This document shows positions 50,642-59,775 of a stretch of DNA of 64,000 nt, one piece after another; the stretch's first letter is position 1, and each line of letters opens with the position of its first letter. Position numbers and translations under genes: made by a program. The stretch spans positions 248,001 through 312,000 of the forward strand of contig QEVO01000002.1 in the NCBI GenBank assembly GCA_003577275.1, given 5' to 3'. Source of the stretch: Pseudomonadota bacterium. Lineage in GTDB: Bacteria; Pseudomonadota; Alphaproteobacteria; Sphingomonadales; Govanellaceae. The notes below the pieces were generated by a model. The model made no database searches. It was given only the letters and a program-made list of their open reading frames with translations, and was not told the DNA's origin.

Positions 50642-52630
50642 ATGTCTGCGACGAAAATCCTCTGGGGTCAGATCACCACCGTGTTCCTCATCGTGCTGCT
50701 CACGACCTGGGGCGCGACCCAATGGACTGCCTGGCGGCTTGGCTTTCAGGCGCAGCTCGGCACGCCCTGGTTCGAGCTGGCGGGTTGGCCGGTCTACTAC
50801 CCCCCCGCCTTCTTCTGGTGGTGGTATTTCTACGACGCCTATGCCCCTCCGATCTTTGTCGAAGGCGCGGTGATCGCCGCCTCAGGCGGCTTCATCTCCA
50901 TCGCCGTCGCCATCGCAATGTCGGTATGGCGTGCCCGTGAGGCGAGAAACGTGGAGACCTACGGCTCGGCCCGCTGGGCTGAACTCCGGGAGGTGAAGGC
51001 AGCGGGCCTGCTCGGACCCGATGGCGTCGTCCTCGGCAAGCTCGGCGACGCCTATCTCCGGCACGACGGGCCTGAGCATGTCCTGTGCTTCGCGCCGACC
51101 CGATCGGGCAAGGGTGTCGGCCTCGTCGTTCCCACGCTCCTCACCTGGCCGGGCTCTGCCATCGTCCACGACATCAAGGGCGAGAACTGGCAGCTGACCG
51201 CCGGCTTTCGCGCCAGGCACGGCCGCGTCCTGCTGTTCGATCCCACCAACGCCAAGTCGGCCGCTTACAATCCGCTGCTTGAAGTGCGGCGCGGCGAGTG
51301 GGAAGTCCGCGACGTGCAGAACGTCGCCGATGTTCTCGTCGACCCCGAGGGCTCACTCGACAAGCGCAATCACTGGGAGAAGACGAGCCATTCTTTGCTC
51401 GTCGGCGCCATCCTTCATGTCCTCTATGCAGAAGAGGAGAAAACGCTTGCCGGTGTCGCCGCCTTCTTGTCGGACCCACGCCGTCCGATCGAGGCAACCC
51501 TGAAGGCGATGATGACGACGCCGCATCTCGGACCGGGCGGCCCTCATCCGGTCGTTGCGTCGACGGCGCGTGAGCTCCTCAACAAGAGCGACAACGAGCG
51601 CTCGGGCGTTCTGTCCACCGCCATGTCGTTCTTGGGCCTCTATCGCGACCCGGTGGTGGCGGAGGTGACGCGCCGGTGCGACTGGCGGATCGCCGACCTG
51701 ATCGCCGACGAGAAGCCGGCGACGCTCTACCTCGTGGTTCCGCCATCCGACATCTCCCGGACGAAGCCGTTGATCCGGCTCGTGCTCAACCAGATCGGCC
51801 GACGCCTGACCGAGGATCTGCATGCGCGAGACCGGCGGCATCGCGTGCTGATGATGCTGGACGAGTTCCCGGCGCTCGGCCGCCTCGACTTCTTCGAGAG
51901 CGCACTCGCTTTCATGGCCGGCTACGGCCTGAAATCGTTTCTCATCGCGCAATCGCTGAACCAGATCGAAAAGGCCTATGGCCCGAACAACGCGATCCTC
52001 GATAACTGCCATGTGCGCGTGAGCTTTGCCACCAATGACGAGCGCACCGCCAAGCGCGTGAGCGACGCCCTCGGTACGGCGACCGAGATGAAAGCGATGC
52101 GGAACTATGCCGGGCACCGGCTCAGCCCCTGGCTCGGCCACCTGATGGTCTCGCGCTCGGAGACGGCGCGGCCCCTCCTCACACCCGGCGAGGTGATGCA
52201 GCTGCCCGCTACAGACGAGATCGTCATGGCCGCTGGTGTCCATCCCATCCGAGCCAAGAAGGCCCGTTACTTCGAGGATCGCCGCTTCAAGGAGCGCATC
52301 CTGCCATCGCCCGACCCAGCGAAATGCGGGCGCTCGACCCGAAAGGACGCCTGGTCCGAGTTGAAGCCGCAGCGGCCGGACGCAGAGCTCGCGGCAGAGC
52401 TCGACAAGGCGGAAGATGCCGCCAATGGCGGGCTGCGGCGCGAGCCCGAACTGCCCGACCATGTCGCGATCGCCAAGGAAACAACCGGACCTGTCGCAGC
52501 CGACGAGTTTTCCATCATGCTGGACGATGAGCCGGAAGACGCGGCGCGGCAGCGGCAGGCGCTGCGCCAGCAGATGCGCGGCGTGGCGCGACAGGTCGCG
52601 CTCGATCCGAATGATGGCATCGATCTGTGA
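50642..52630 (+). CDS. traG: TraG/VirD4-type coupling protein
   Basis: 662 aa. Two N-terminal membrane helices (about 8-28 and 76-92) precede the ATPase core: Walker A APTRSGKGVGLVVP (about 151-164), Walker B VLMMLDEFPALGRL and the AQSLNQIEKAYGPNNAILDN segment. It links the relaxase-DNA complex with the Trb type IV channel and powers export. It begins 27 nt after rlxS, in the normal order. Confidence 0.94.
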   Translation: MSATKILWGQITTVFLIVLLTTWGATQWTAWRLGFQAQLGTPWFELAGWPVYYPPAFFWWWYFYDAYAPPIFVEGAVIAASGGFISIAVAIAMSVWRAREARNVETYGSARWAELREVKAAGLLGPDGVVLGKLGDAYLRHDGPEHVLCFAPTRSGKGVGLVVPTLLTWPGSAIVHDIKGENWQLTAGFRARHGRVLLFDPTNAKSAAYNPLLEVRRGEWEVRDVQNVADVLVDPEGSLDKRNHWEKTSHSLLVGAILHVLYAEEEKTLAGVAAFLSDPRRPIEATLKAMMTTPHLGPGGPHPVVASTARELLNKSDNERSGVLSTAMSFLGLYRDPVVAEVTRRCDWRIADLIADEKPATLYLVVPPSDISRTKPLIRLVLNQIGRRLTEDLHARDRRHRVLMMLDEFPALGRLDFFESALAFMAGYGLKSFLIAQSLNQIEKAYGPNNAILDNCHVRVSFATNDERTAKRVSDALGTATEMKAMRNYAGHRLSPWLGHLMVSRSETARPLLTPGEVMQLPATDEIVMAAGVHPIRAKKARYFEDRRFKERILPSPDPAKCGRSTRKDAWSELKPQRPDAELAAELDKAEDAANGGLRREPELPDHVAIAKETTGPVAADEFSIMLDDEPEDAARQRQALRQQMRGVARQVALDPNDGIDL

Positions 52631-52637
52631 GGCGGCA

Positions 52638-53060
52638 ATGCGCGACCGGATGAACGTCTATTTCCCGCCCGAGATGCTCCGCCAGATCGCCGATCTCGCC
52701 GACCGCAAGAAGCTCTCCCGCTCCGCGATCGTCGAGGCAGCGGTTGCGTCGTTCCTGTCGCCCGATGGCGCGGACAAGCGCGAGGCCGCGTTCGCGCGCC
52801 GCCTTGATCGGCTGTCGCGTCAGGTCCAGCGTCTCGAGCGCGACCTCGGCGTCACCGCAGAAACCCTCGCCCTGTTCGTCCGGTTCTGGCTGACGATCAC
52901 GCCGCCTTTGCCGAACGATGCTCAAGCGTCAGCACAGGCCAAAGGGCGGGAACGCTATGAAGGCTTCATCGAGACGCTGGGGCGACGCCTGCAGAAGGGG
53001 CAGACCTTCTTGAGGGAGATCCCGGACGACATCAGCGGCGGGGACACATCAGATGGATAA
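52638..53060 (+). CDS. RHH (CopG-like) transfer-associated protein
   Basis: 140 aa from ATG 52638. The N-terminal ribbon-helix-helix RMNVYFPPEMLRQIADLADR, KKLSRSAIVEAAVASFL is followed by a coiled-coil-like helix (LDRLSRQVQRLERDLGVTAE) and a hydrophobic patch. It is a constant neighbour of traG and normally lies directly before trbB; here the cargo operon separates the two. It probably acts as accessory or regulatory DNA-binding protein of transfer. Confidence 0.85.
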   Translation: MRDRMNVYFPPEMLRQIADLADRKKLSRSAIVEAAVASFLSPDGADKREAAFARRLDRLSRQVQRLERDLGVTAETLALFVRFWLTITPPLPNDAQASAQAKGRERYEGFIETLGRRLQKGQTFLREIPDDISGGDTSDG

Positions 53061-53316
53061 TATAACATTCGGAATGGTTTATGCTGTTCCGCTCAGCGCC
53101 CTCACCTCGGTCATCGCTGACGATTCTTCAAACGCCCGAAGTCGACATCTTTGTCGAAGCTGGGACTCCAGCGGAGTCGGATAGTTCGGCAAGTTTCTGG
53201 CCAGGCTGACCTCCTACCGATGCTCGATCAGCTCTGGCTGATTTCGGGCTGGCATAAGGGCTCGCCTTCGCTGGGTACTGCCCAGTGCGAAGGAAGTGCA
53301 GTCGGGCACCTACGGC
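53061..53316. other. Intergenic, left border of the cargo insertion
   Basis: 256 nt between the RHH gene and the 3' end of the leftward cargo operon. It begins with a locally AT-rich stretch (GATAATATAACATTCGG near 53055). No gene or clear repeat matching the right side of the cargo is seen; the boundary of insertion probably lies here. Confidence 0.35.
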
Positions 53317-56300
53317 CTACAGCGTCTCGGACGGGTCCGCTGACGGGCTAGCGACCGATCCAAGTGCGGGGAGATCGACCGACCCAAACGCTAGGATGGC
53401 GTCGAGATGGCGCATGACGTGCTCGAAATCGGAGCCGAGCACCGGCGGACGATCCCCGACCGTTTCAGCAAACGCACGGTGCAGAAGGACCCGCGAACGC
53501 GCGTTTGGGGTTCGGTATGCAAACGCGACCTTCTCCGGTGAATCGACACCCCGACGGATCGCGTAGGCGAAGATTTCGAGCACTGCAGGATTCGCAGCGA
53601 TCTTCTCCTTAGCCGTCAGCGTTTGGCGGATAACCTCTGCGGCCGCTGCGGCGACCATGTAGAGTTGTCGATTGGCGATCCGATTGATCAGGTCGCGCGT
53701 ACGCTTGCAGACACCGATCTTGGCCGCGGGAACGCCAAGTGAAGCCTCGATGCGATCGAAGGGTTCGCCTTTGAGCCACGCAGTCAGCGCGGTCTTGAGT
53801 AGCGTCATTTCCGCAGCCGTGCTGTCGCCGCCGGTCTTCTTGCCGCGAGTGACAGCCTTGACCGTCTCGACAGCTGATCCAAACAGCAAGGCGTAGCTTG
53901 TGCGATCGGCGGTCATGAAATCGATTAGCCATTCCATCCAATCGCATACGGTCGAGGGTAACGAGTCGATTTCCGCCTCAACTTTCGCCGCAATGGCCGC
54001 TAGTGGCTCGACCGCAAGACCCGTGAAGGCAGCGATCTGTATCACGGGCACCGACGTCTGTTCAGTGGCCGTGTCAAGCGCGGTCCTCAACGCACCGAGT
54101 TTCTCGTCGAAAGCGGCATCCTGCTTGGCTTGCCGCGCCTGGTATCCGGCAAAGGAACGGCTGATCATCTTGACCGCCATTTCGACGGCCGTGTCTTCCG
54201 CTTCGCCCGCCCTAAGTCGGCTCAGGAGGTAGCGCACACCCGCACCAGAGAGTTCGCCGGCCTGAATGCGGTCAAGCAACGGAGTCAGCGGATCGTCGAT
54301 CGTCACGCATTGATCGTTCTCCGGCAGCACCGCCTTAAGCATCTCGAAGGCTTCGCTTTCGGGGACGGAATTCGCGTCGAATTGCACCACTGGTTCCGGA
54401 ATCAGGAGCACTGTACCGTTCGCCAGATGGCCGGCGCGTCCGGCACGACCGGCTGCGTTCAATATCTCATGGCCTTCGAGCGGTTTGCGGCCATCTTCAT
54501 TGTGCCGCATCGTGCCTGCCAAGATCGCGATTTGCGCGGGAAGGTTCATGCCCTGCGCCAGCGTCGGGGTCGCGACGATGACGTTGACGCCTCCGGCCTT
54601 CTTGAAGACCGATTCGGCGAGCCGTCGCTCGAGCGGGATCATGTCTCCGTTATGTGGGATTGCGGGCGCAGTTGGGTCGAACAGCGAGCAGCATTCAGCA
54701 CCGAGTTCAGCCACCGTGTCGACCCAGAGGCTATTTTCGGTTTCAGTGAGAGCGGGCGGAGACGGCAGCTTGCCACGAAGCCGCTTCGCCGTGGTCGGCG
54801 CGTGGTCGGCTTGCTGTACGAACATGATGGTCTTCAGTCCAGCAACAGCCGCGTTCTTGGCCAAAGCTGCCCCGACATCATTCGCGTTGGGGCTTGCTCC
54901 GCCCGTCCCACGCCCGAGTACGACGGGCACATCGGAAAGCCGCACGAGCCGCATGTCGGTCGGAACGGTTTTAAGCCAGGCATGGTGCAGCCCGAACAAT
55001 GCATATGCGTCGGCATTGAGCGGTGGTGCCTTGTAGGACGCTTTGAGCCGTTTCTTACGCCGGACGATCATGTTTGCGGCATCGACTTGCGCCTTCGGAT
55101 AGATCACCACGCCGCGTGCCTGCCGGCTCGGCTTCCAGGGATCATGAAAACCGACACAGGCACGCCCGGTAATCGTGGCAAGCCAATCGGCCACCTCTCC
55201 AGCATTCTTCAGCATCGCAGAGAGCAAAAGGAGATCGGCGTTTGGTGCGCGTTTGATAGCATGGAGCAAACACAGCATTGCGTCCACGCTACGGGACCCG
55301 CCGCCATCGGGGCTCAACAGATGGCATTCATCGAAGACCAACAGGCCAAGATCGCTCATGTCGGTGTCGGTGAAGCTCAGCAGCGCAAGGCATCGCTCGG
55401 GAGTCATCACTTCGATCGACTCGAGCTCTGGTCCGCGGATCATCGCGGTGAGATCGCCATCGGCCGACACCACGCTCTCTATCAGACTCTCTGGAAAGCT
55501 CTCGGCAAGATCATCACGAAGCTGATCGACCAGAGCCAAGGTCGGGACGAGGAAGATGACCTTCTTGCCGGCCGACAAGGTCGAGGCGATCTTCAACTCT
55601 GAAAGCGTGGTTTTGCCCGCGCCGGTGGGCAGTACCAGCACCGCTGACTTTCCAACATCCAGAAAATGCGTAGCCAGAGCGGCGCGGTGATTCGGCCAAA
55701 GCACCGGTTTGCTCGACGCGCGATGGCGAACCCACAGCTTCCAAGAATTCTCTTCCGCACCCGCGGGCGGTGGGATTCGAGTGACGCCAACGTCCTCAAG
55801 TCCGTCTGCGACGTGCATAAGCAACCGCGCCAGATGACGCGGTCCCGCATAGCTGGAGGTAATGTTGAGGCCAGTGTCCGGAAGATTCAGCGGACGGGTT
55901 GCGAGTTCCACCACTCGGGCGAAGGCATGCTGAGGGGTTTCGAACGATTGATAGGCGAGCTCGACACGAGGACGATCGAGCAACCGTGCTACCATTTGCA
56001 CCAGACCGCTCCAGCACAATCCGTACAACGCCTGCGTCGCTCGTTCATCAAACGGCGCATCGGCCCCAGGCCGCAATCCTGCCAAACGGTTGGCACGCTC
56101 GAGGATCGCTTCAAATCGTTCCAAGGCAAGGTCTTCGACGCTTTCTACCAAAGCGCCGCGATGAATATCTTCAAGACGGGGGCCTGCGAGCTCGCGAGCG
56201 GCTTCACGCGCGTCAGGGCTCTGTTCAGCAATCAGGAACAGAAGTGGTGCCGATACGCGCGGGTCAATGGCCCGCGTGGTCAGGAGTTCATCGCGCTCCT

Positions 56301-56598
56301 CGAGATCCGGGCGGATACGGGCCAGAAGCTGATAGGCGGTCGCTGCGACGAAGGCGGCGGCCCGGCGTTCGTGATCTTCTGCACCGCGGTCGACGAGCGC
56401 TTCGTAGATAGTCGCGATCCGCTCGATACGCGCGAGTTGGGCGAGGTAGTCGGGCTGCTCGGCTAGCGATGCCGCACGCAGCCTGAGGCCGGCCAGTTCG
56501 GCATAGATACCGGTCAGTTCTTGCGGCAGCATCGACGGGTCGACGCCCTCAAGAGCCGGCGCGCTCCGGATCAAGGCTGCGGTTTGCGCGTCAAACAT
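53317..56598 (-). CDS. DExH helicase of a Hachiman-like nuclease-helicase pair (HamB-like)
   Basis: 1093 aa from ATG 56598, which overlaps the preceding stop by 8 nt. A long N-terminal helical region (about 300 aa) is followed by a Ski2-like helicase: Walker A LPTGAGKTTLSELK, box II VFDECHLLSP, motif III LLLSAM, motif V NVIVATPTLAQGMNLPAQ and motif VI ILNAAGRAGRAGHL. A C-terminal helical part follows. With the upstream nuclease-like gene this matches the Hachiman plan (HamA effector, HamB DNA-sensing helicase); AbpAB is an alternative. It lies last in a five-gene operon headed by hipBA. Confidence 0.78.
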   Translation of the reverse strand: MFDAQTAALIRSAPALEGVDPSMLPQELTGIYAELAGLRLRAASLAEQPDYLAQLARIERIATIYEALVDRGAEDHERRAAAFVAATAYQLLARIRPDLEERDELLTTRAIDPRVSAPLLFLIAEQSPDAREAARELAGPRLEDIHRGALVESVEDLALERFEAILERANRLAGLRPGADAPFDERATQALYGLCWSGLVQMVARLLDRPRVELAYQSFETPQHAFARVVELATRPLNLPDTGLNITSSYAGPRHLARLLMHVADGLEDVGVTRIPPPAGAEENSWKLWVRHRASSKPVLWPNHRAALATHFLDVGKSAVLVLPTGAGKTTLSELKIASTLSAGKKVIFLVPTLALVDQLRDDLAESFPESLIESVVSADGDLTAMIRGPELESIEVMTPERCLALLSFTDTDMSDLGLLVFDECHLLSPDGGGSRSVDAMLCLLHAIKRAPNADLLLLSAMLKNAGEVADWLATITGRACVGFHDPWKPSRQARGVVIYPKAQVDAANMIVRRKKRLKASYKAPPLNADAYALFGLHHAWLKTVPTDMRLVRLSDVPVVLGRGTGGASPNANDVGAALAKNAAVAGLKTIMFVQQADHAPTTAKRLRGKLPSPPALTETENSLWVDTVAELGAECCSLFDPTAPAIPHNGDMIPLERRLAESVFKKAGGVNVIVATPTLAQGMNLPAQIAILAGTMRHNEDGRKPLEGHEILNAAGRAGRAGHLANGTVLLIPEPVVQFDANSVPESEAFEMLKAVLPENDQCVTIDDPLTPLLDRIQAGELSGAGVRYLLSRLRAGEAEDTAVEMAVKMISRSFAGYQARQAKQDAAFDEKLGALRTALDTATEQTSVPVIQIAAFTGLAVEPLAAIAAKVEAEIDSLPSTVCDWMEWLIDFMTADRTSYALLFGSAVETVKAVTRGKKTGGDSTAAEMTLLKTALTAWLKGEPFDRIEASLGVPAAKIGVCKRTRDLINRIANRQLYMVAAAAAEVIRQTLTAKEKIAANPAVLEIFAYAIRRGVDSPEKVAFAYRTPNARSRVLLHRAFAETVGDRPPVLGSDFEHVMRHLDAILAFGSVDLPALGSVASPSADPSETL

Positions 56599-57379
56599 CG
56601 AACGTCGAAATCCGCGCCCAGACGCGATCCGCGAAATCAGCAAACCAGGCCCGAACGTCGTCTAGCGGGAGCGTGTTACCGCCGCGCTTGTCCAAAGCCA
56701 CCTGAAGAGAATCATAGTCCTTGAACAACGCGACGCATTTGGCCGCTGGAAACTGCGATGGCGAAACAGTCAGCGATGCTTCAAACGCCAGCGGGCGTGT
56801 CTGAATCAGCGTGTCATATGCCGTCTTGAGCTCGTATCCATTGAAGCCGTAGCTTTCCAGCAAGGCGAGAACGGCTTGAGCCAGCTGATTATCGCGCTTG
56901 CCAGAAATATACTCACGAAACGACTTCAACACCTGACTCTGGAATTTTTGCCGGGCATGGATCGTGCATTTGTACTCGTAGACGGTCGCCTTCGTCAGCG
57001 TCTTCGTCGCTGGATCGACCGTAATCTTGACGCCATCAGTGCCCTGGTTGGTCGCCTTAAGGTGCGAATTGTCGATCTTTTCATCGCCCGTCTTGCCCTT
57101 TCGGGCAGCGACCCAGCAAATGATCTCAAATAAAAGACCATCGCGATGTTCGATACCCTTTTCCGTCGTAGGATGCAGATCTTTGTCGAGCGTATCTTTC
57201 AGCCCTGCCGTGATTTTCGGCGGCGCTAATTGCGTGCCCACAAGGATCAGTGCCGCGTGGAATGCCTGACCGACCAACACCAGCGCGACAAGCTGCGCGA
57301 GATCGTCAGGGGCGTCGACGCTCCATTGTTCTCCCTCGCATTGGGGGAGCGCCGACATAGGATTAAGAGTGATCGGCAC
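56591..57379 (-). CDS. PD-(D/E)XK nuclease-like protein (HamA-like)
   Basis: 262 aa from GTG 57379, two nt after the previous stop; ATG 57358 is an alternative. A nuclease-type pattern is visible: GLLFEIICWVAARKG (Glu), NQGTDGVKITVD (Asp) and TVYEYKCTIHARQKFQ (E-x-K), similar to DUF1837/HamA effectors of Hachiman that cleave DNA when released by the helicase. The 8-nt overlap with the helicase gene implies a joint complex. Assignment to HamA is by pattern and neighbour, not by alignment. Confidence 0.65.
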   Translation of the reverse strand: MPITLNPMSALPQCEGEQWSVDAPDDLAQLVALVLVGQAFHAALILVGTQLAPPKITAGLKDTLDKDLHPTTEKGIEHRDGLLFEIICWVAARKGKTGDEKIDNSHLKATNQGTDGVKITVDPATKTLTKATVYEYKCTIHARQKFQSQVLKSFREYISGKRDNQLAQAVLALLESYGFNGYELKTAYDTLIQTRPLAFEASLTVSPSQFPAAKCVALFKDYDSLQVALDKRGGNTLPLDDVRAWFADFADRVWARISTFDV

Positions 57380-57381
57380 GC

Positions 57382-57918
57382 CTATCCCAGACCTTCAAGT
57401 AACGTTCGGTAATCTTGGATGCCATGCTCTCGCATCGCCTTGATGGCTTCGACGCGGGTCCTTCGACCCAATTCGGCATCCTCGACGAAGCGCGTGCCCC
57501 TCAGCGCGGCGACATGAGCTGTGTCCAGCCCATGATATTCGGCGCCGGCAATGACGGTCGCGAGGTACCAATCGAAAGGCCGTAATGTGTGGTCCAACGA
57601 GGTGCCCAGATAGCTGCTCGCCGGAACAGTGCTTCCCTCGATGGCGAAAGTGTCCTCGCGCCGGTAGCCAGAGCCTGCTCCCTCGTGCCGGTCCAACTGC
57701 TCTTGTTCGGCCAGATCAATCTCGAAAATGACCCCGGGAACGGCGGAATTCGGGGCGATAACCAGGGTCGCCTTTCCTGAGCCGTCCTTACTCGCCTTCG
57801 AAAACGCAAGACTCCAGGCGCGTGCAACTCCCGTCCTGACGACCTTCGCCGACGGGCAACGGCCAAGCAGACGTGCCGGCAACATGTTGGAGCCATAAGC
57901 GAAGTAGAGAAATGTCAT
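57382..57918 (-). CDS. Gamma-glutamylcyclotransferase-like protein
   Basis: 178 aa. FAYGSNMLPARLLGRCPSAK is the typical YGSN loop of GGCT/AIG2-like enzymes; GVIFEIDLAEQEQLDRHEGA holds the usual glutamate after the barrel strands. Family members cyclise gamma-glutamyl peptides or amines, or act on gamma-glutamyl groups. It starts at 57918 with a 4-nt overlap of the hipA stop, so it is part of the hipBA operon. An unusual link: it joins a toxin module and a nuclease-helicase pair. Its substrate is unknown. Confidence 0.83.
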   Translation of the reverse strand: MTFLYFAYGSNMLPARLLGRCPSAKVVRTGVARAWSLAFSKASKDGSGKATLVIAPNSAVPGVIFEIDLAEQEQLDRHEGAGSGYRREDTFAIEGSTVPASSYLGTSLDHTLRPFDWYLATVIAGAEYHGLDTAHVAALRGTRFVEDAELGRRTRVEAIKAMREHGIQDYRTLLEGLG

Positions 57919-59234
57919 TGGCCATTGCTCCCTTCGACATTCGCTCCATCGCGCAGTTGGCTGGCCGAGCGGCCGGATTCCGCCACCGTCAGCGCGCAGC
58001 GCGCCGCCCGTTCGCGGACCATCGCGGCGAGGCTTTCGATCGCCTTCCGATCGAAGCCGGGGCGCACCAACTCGGCGGTAACCTCGCCTGTTCGCGCGAT
58101 CACGCCTTTGCTGATCTCCGCGACCCGCCTGCGTATCAGCGGCAGGCCGACACCCGCTTCCGCCGCGAACGCTGCCCAACCCTTCGCATCCAGTTCGGCA
58201 AGCGTCGCTCGTTTCCCGATCTTCATGGCAAATTTCGGCGAGAGATCGGGATAGGCAACGGTCGCAAGCAAATCATACAGCGGGGCTAGGCGTGGGCCTT
58301 CGTCGCCGTAGAGGATCGAAAAATTCTTGCCGTGTGCGTCGGCGTTCCCGGCGATCACATTGAAGATCACCGCATCGAGAAGCTTCAGCACATCCACAGC
58401 GGGCCTTGCGGCGACGCGGCGGAGCAGCGCGAAGCAATCCCTGAAGGTCGGGCCGCCCTCGCTCGCGTATTTGGTCTCCGGTGGCACGCCGAGCGCCTGG
58501 CAGAAATCCTCCTGATGGATGCGGCGCACAAAGCCATCGTCGCCAATGACGCGGTCATAGCGCTGGACCAGCAGAAACGTCCGATCCTGCACGATGCGCG
58601 CTTCTACCGGCGCGACATCGATACCGATCGCGGCGGCAAGGCGCATCACGAACGCCTCGTTCTCGGTCGTCGCCGCGAACCGCGATATCGGCGGTTTGAG
58701 AATATGCGTCGTCGGCTGGCCCGGCGCAGGCAAGGCCACCACGCCATCCACCAGAACCACCGGAACCTTCGATTGCGCGCCAGCGAGAGAGAGACGCAGG
58801 CCTTCCTCGCCAGCCAGCAATGGTCGGACGGGCAGCGCATCCAGAACCCGGATCAACCCTGCATCGTCAAGTGGGGTTGGCCGTTGATCGGGGGCAAGAG
58901 TGGCTGGTACTTCGCCGGGCGGCAGAAGCTGGAGCGCGCCCGCCACATCGCCGCCGAGGCGATCAAGAAGGGCGAAATCATTGGCCCGCGACACGCCGAG
59001 TGCCTGAGCCGCGGCGTCGCGCTGGCTTTCTTCCGGCAGGAGACCGCCGAAAAACGGGCGGCACTCGCGACGACTGAACGGCTCCGCCCGCTTTGGCAGC
59101 GAGGCGGACAATGGCTGCGCCTGCTCATCGTCAAGCCAAGCCGGCGCATAGGCGAAGCCGAGTTCACCGTGCTTGTCCTGCGTCAGCTGGCCTACCAGGC
59201 GCCCGTCCCACCAGATATCGAGGGTGCGCGTCAT
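57915..59234 (-). CDS. hipA: HipA-family serine/threonine kinase toxin
   Basis: 439 aa. The N-terminal subdomain (WDGRLVGQLTQDKHGELGFAY) is followed by the kinase part: P-loop-like LSLAGAQSKVPVVL, the catalytic GNADAHGKNFSILYG with Asp and Asn, and the metal-binding Asp in LAPLYDLLATV. HipA kinases phosphorylate aminoacyl-tRNA synthetases or similar targets and stop growth. It overlaps hipB by 4 nt upstream and the GGCT-like gene downstream. Confidence 0.92.
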   Translation of the reverse strand: MTRTLDIWWDGRLVGQLTQDKHGELGFAYAPAWLDDEQAQPLSASLPKRAEPFSRRECRPFFGGLLPEESQRDAAAQALGVSRANDFALLDRLGGDVAGALQLLPPGEVPATLAPDQRPTPLDDAGLIRVLDALPVRPLLAGEEGLRLSLAGAQSKVPVVLVDGVVALPAPGQPTTHILKPPISRFAATTENEAFVMRLAAAIGIDVAPVEARIVQDRTFLLVQRYDRVIGDDGFVRRIHQEDFCQALGVPPETKYASEGGPTFRDCFALLRRVAARPAVDVLKLLDAVIFNVIAGNADAHGKNFSILYGDEGPRLAPLYDLLATVAYPDLSPKFAMKIGKRATLAELDAKGWAAFAAEAGVGLPLIRRRVAEISKGVIARTGEVTAELVRPGFDRKAIESLAAMVRERAARCALTVAESGRSASQLRDGANVEGSNGQ

Positions 59235-59473
59235 GCCTTCCGCGCTCCTTTGGTGTCGGGCGGCGGTGTGATATCGAGTGAGCAGCCGAGTGCAGCGAGG
59301 ACCTGAAGCGTCTTGCCGATCTGCGCGGTCGGCTTTCCCGCTTCGAGATCGACGATGAAGCGCAGGCCGACGCCAGCTGCGCCGGCAAGCTCGTCCTGCC
59401 GCAAGCCAGCGGCCTTGCGGGTGGTTCGCACAATGTCGCCGATCTCGGCGGTGGTGAGGTTGCGCCTGGCCAT
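59231..59473 (-). CDS. hipB: HipB-family antitoxin
   Basis: 80 aa from ATG 59473. XRE HTH: IGDIVRTTRKAAGLRQDELA, then GAAGVGLRFIVDLEAGKPT, and a C-terminal strand LGCSLDITPPP typical of HipB dimers. It binds HipA and represses the operon through the palindromes immediately upstream (59478-59591). A longer frame to 59614 overlaps the operators and is rejected. Confidence 0.9.
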   Translation of the reverse strand: MARRNLTTAEIGDIVRTTRKAAGLRQDELAGAAGVGLRFIVDLEAGKPTAQIGKTLQVLAALGCSLDITPPPDTKGARKA

Positions 59474-59477
59474 GATA

Positions 59478-59591
59478 TTTACCGAACGGGAAAGTATCAT
59501 GGATTCCTGAAGAATGTCTATAAGAATTTCCCGCTCGGGAAAGCCTGCGTGTTGAGGTAGCTCCCGGGTCTGAATTATTCCCGCTCGGGAA
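59478..59591 (-). promoter_or_regulatory. Three HipB operator palindromes upstream of hipB
   Basis: TTTCCCGCTCGGGAAA (59527-59542) and TTCCCGCTCGGGAA (59578-59591) are perfect palindromes with the same core. TTTACCGAACGGGAAA (59478-59493), next to the start codon, is a weaker third copy. Multiple spaced sites fit cooperative binding of HipB or HipBA to the whole promoter. Confidence 0.85.
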
Positions 59592-59775
59592 AACGCGCCA
59601 ATCAGGAGCCGCAAACGCTGCCGTGGCTCGACGCCGGTCCGCCGATCACCTGTCTTTCTTCGCCACAGTACGATGACCCCTCAACCGTTGTTGCAACGCC
59701 CCAGTTCCTGCCTTTCTTACTCATCCCCGATCCAGGGCCGCGCGTCGCGCGGGCCCGCAAGCGAACGGGGACGAC
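59592..59775. other. Right border of the cargo, upstream of trbB
   Basis: The last part of the 302-nt gap between hipB and trbB. No gene is seen. The sequence just before trbB (GGGGACGAC) supplies a possible ribosome site. In relatives trbB follows the RHH gene directly, so the right junction of the cargo lies here. Confidence 0.4.

Noticed and set aside
54130..55602. 490-codon plus-strand frame
   Set aside because: Antisense to the helicase of the nuclease-helicase pair.
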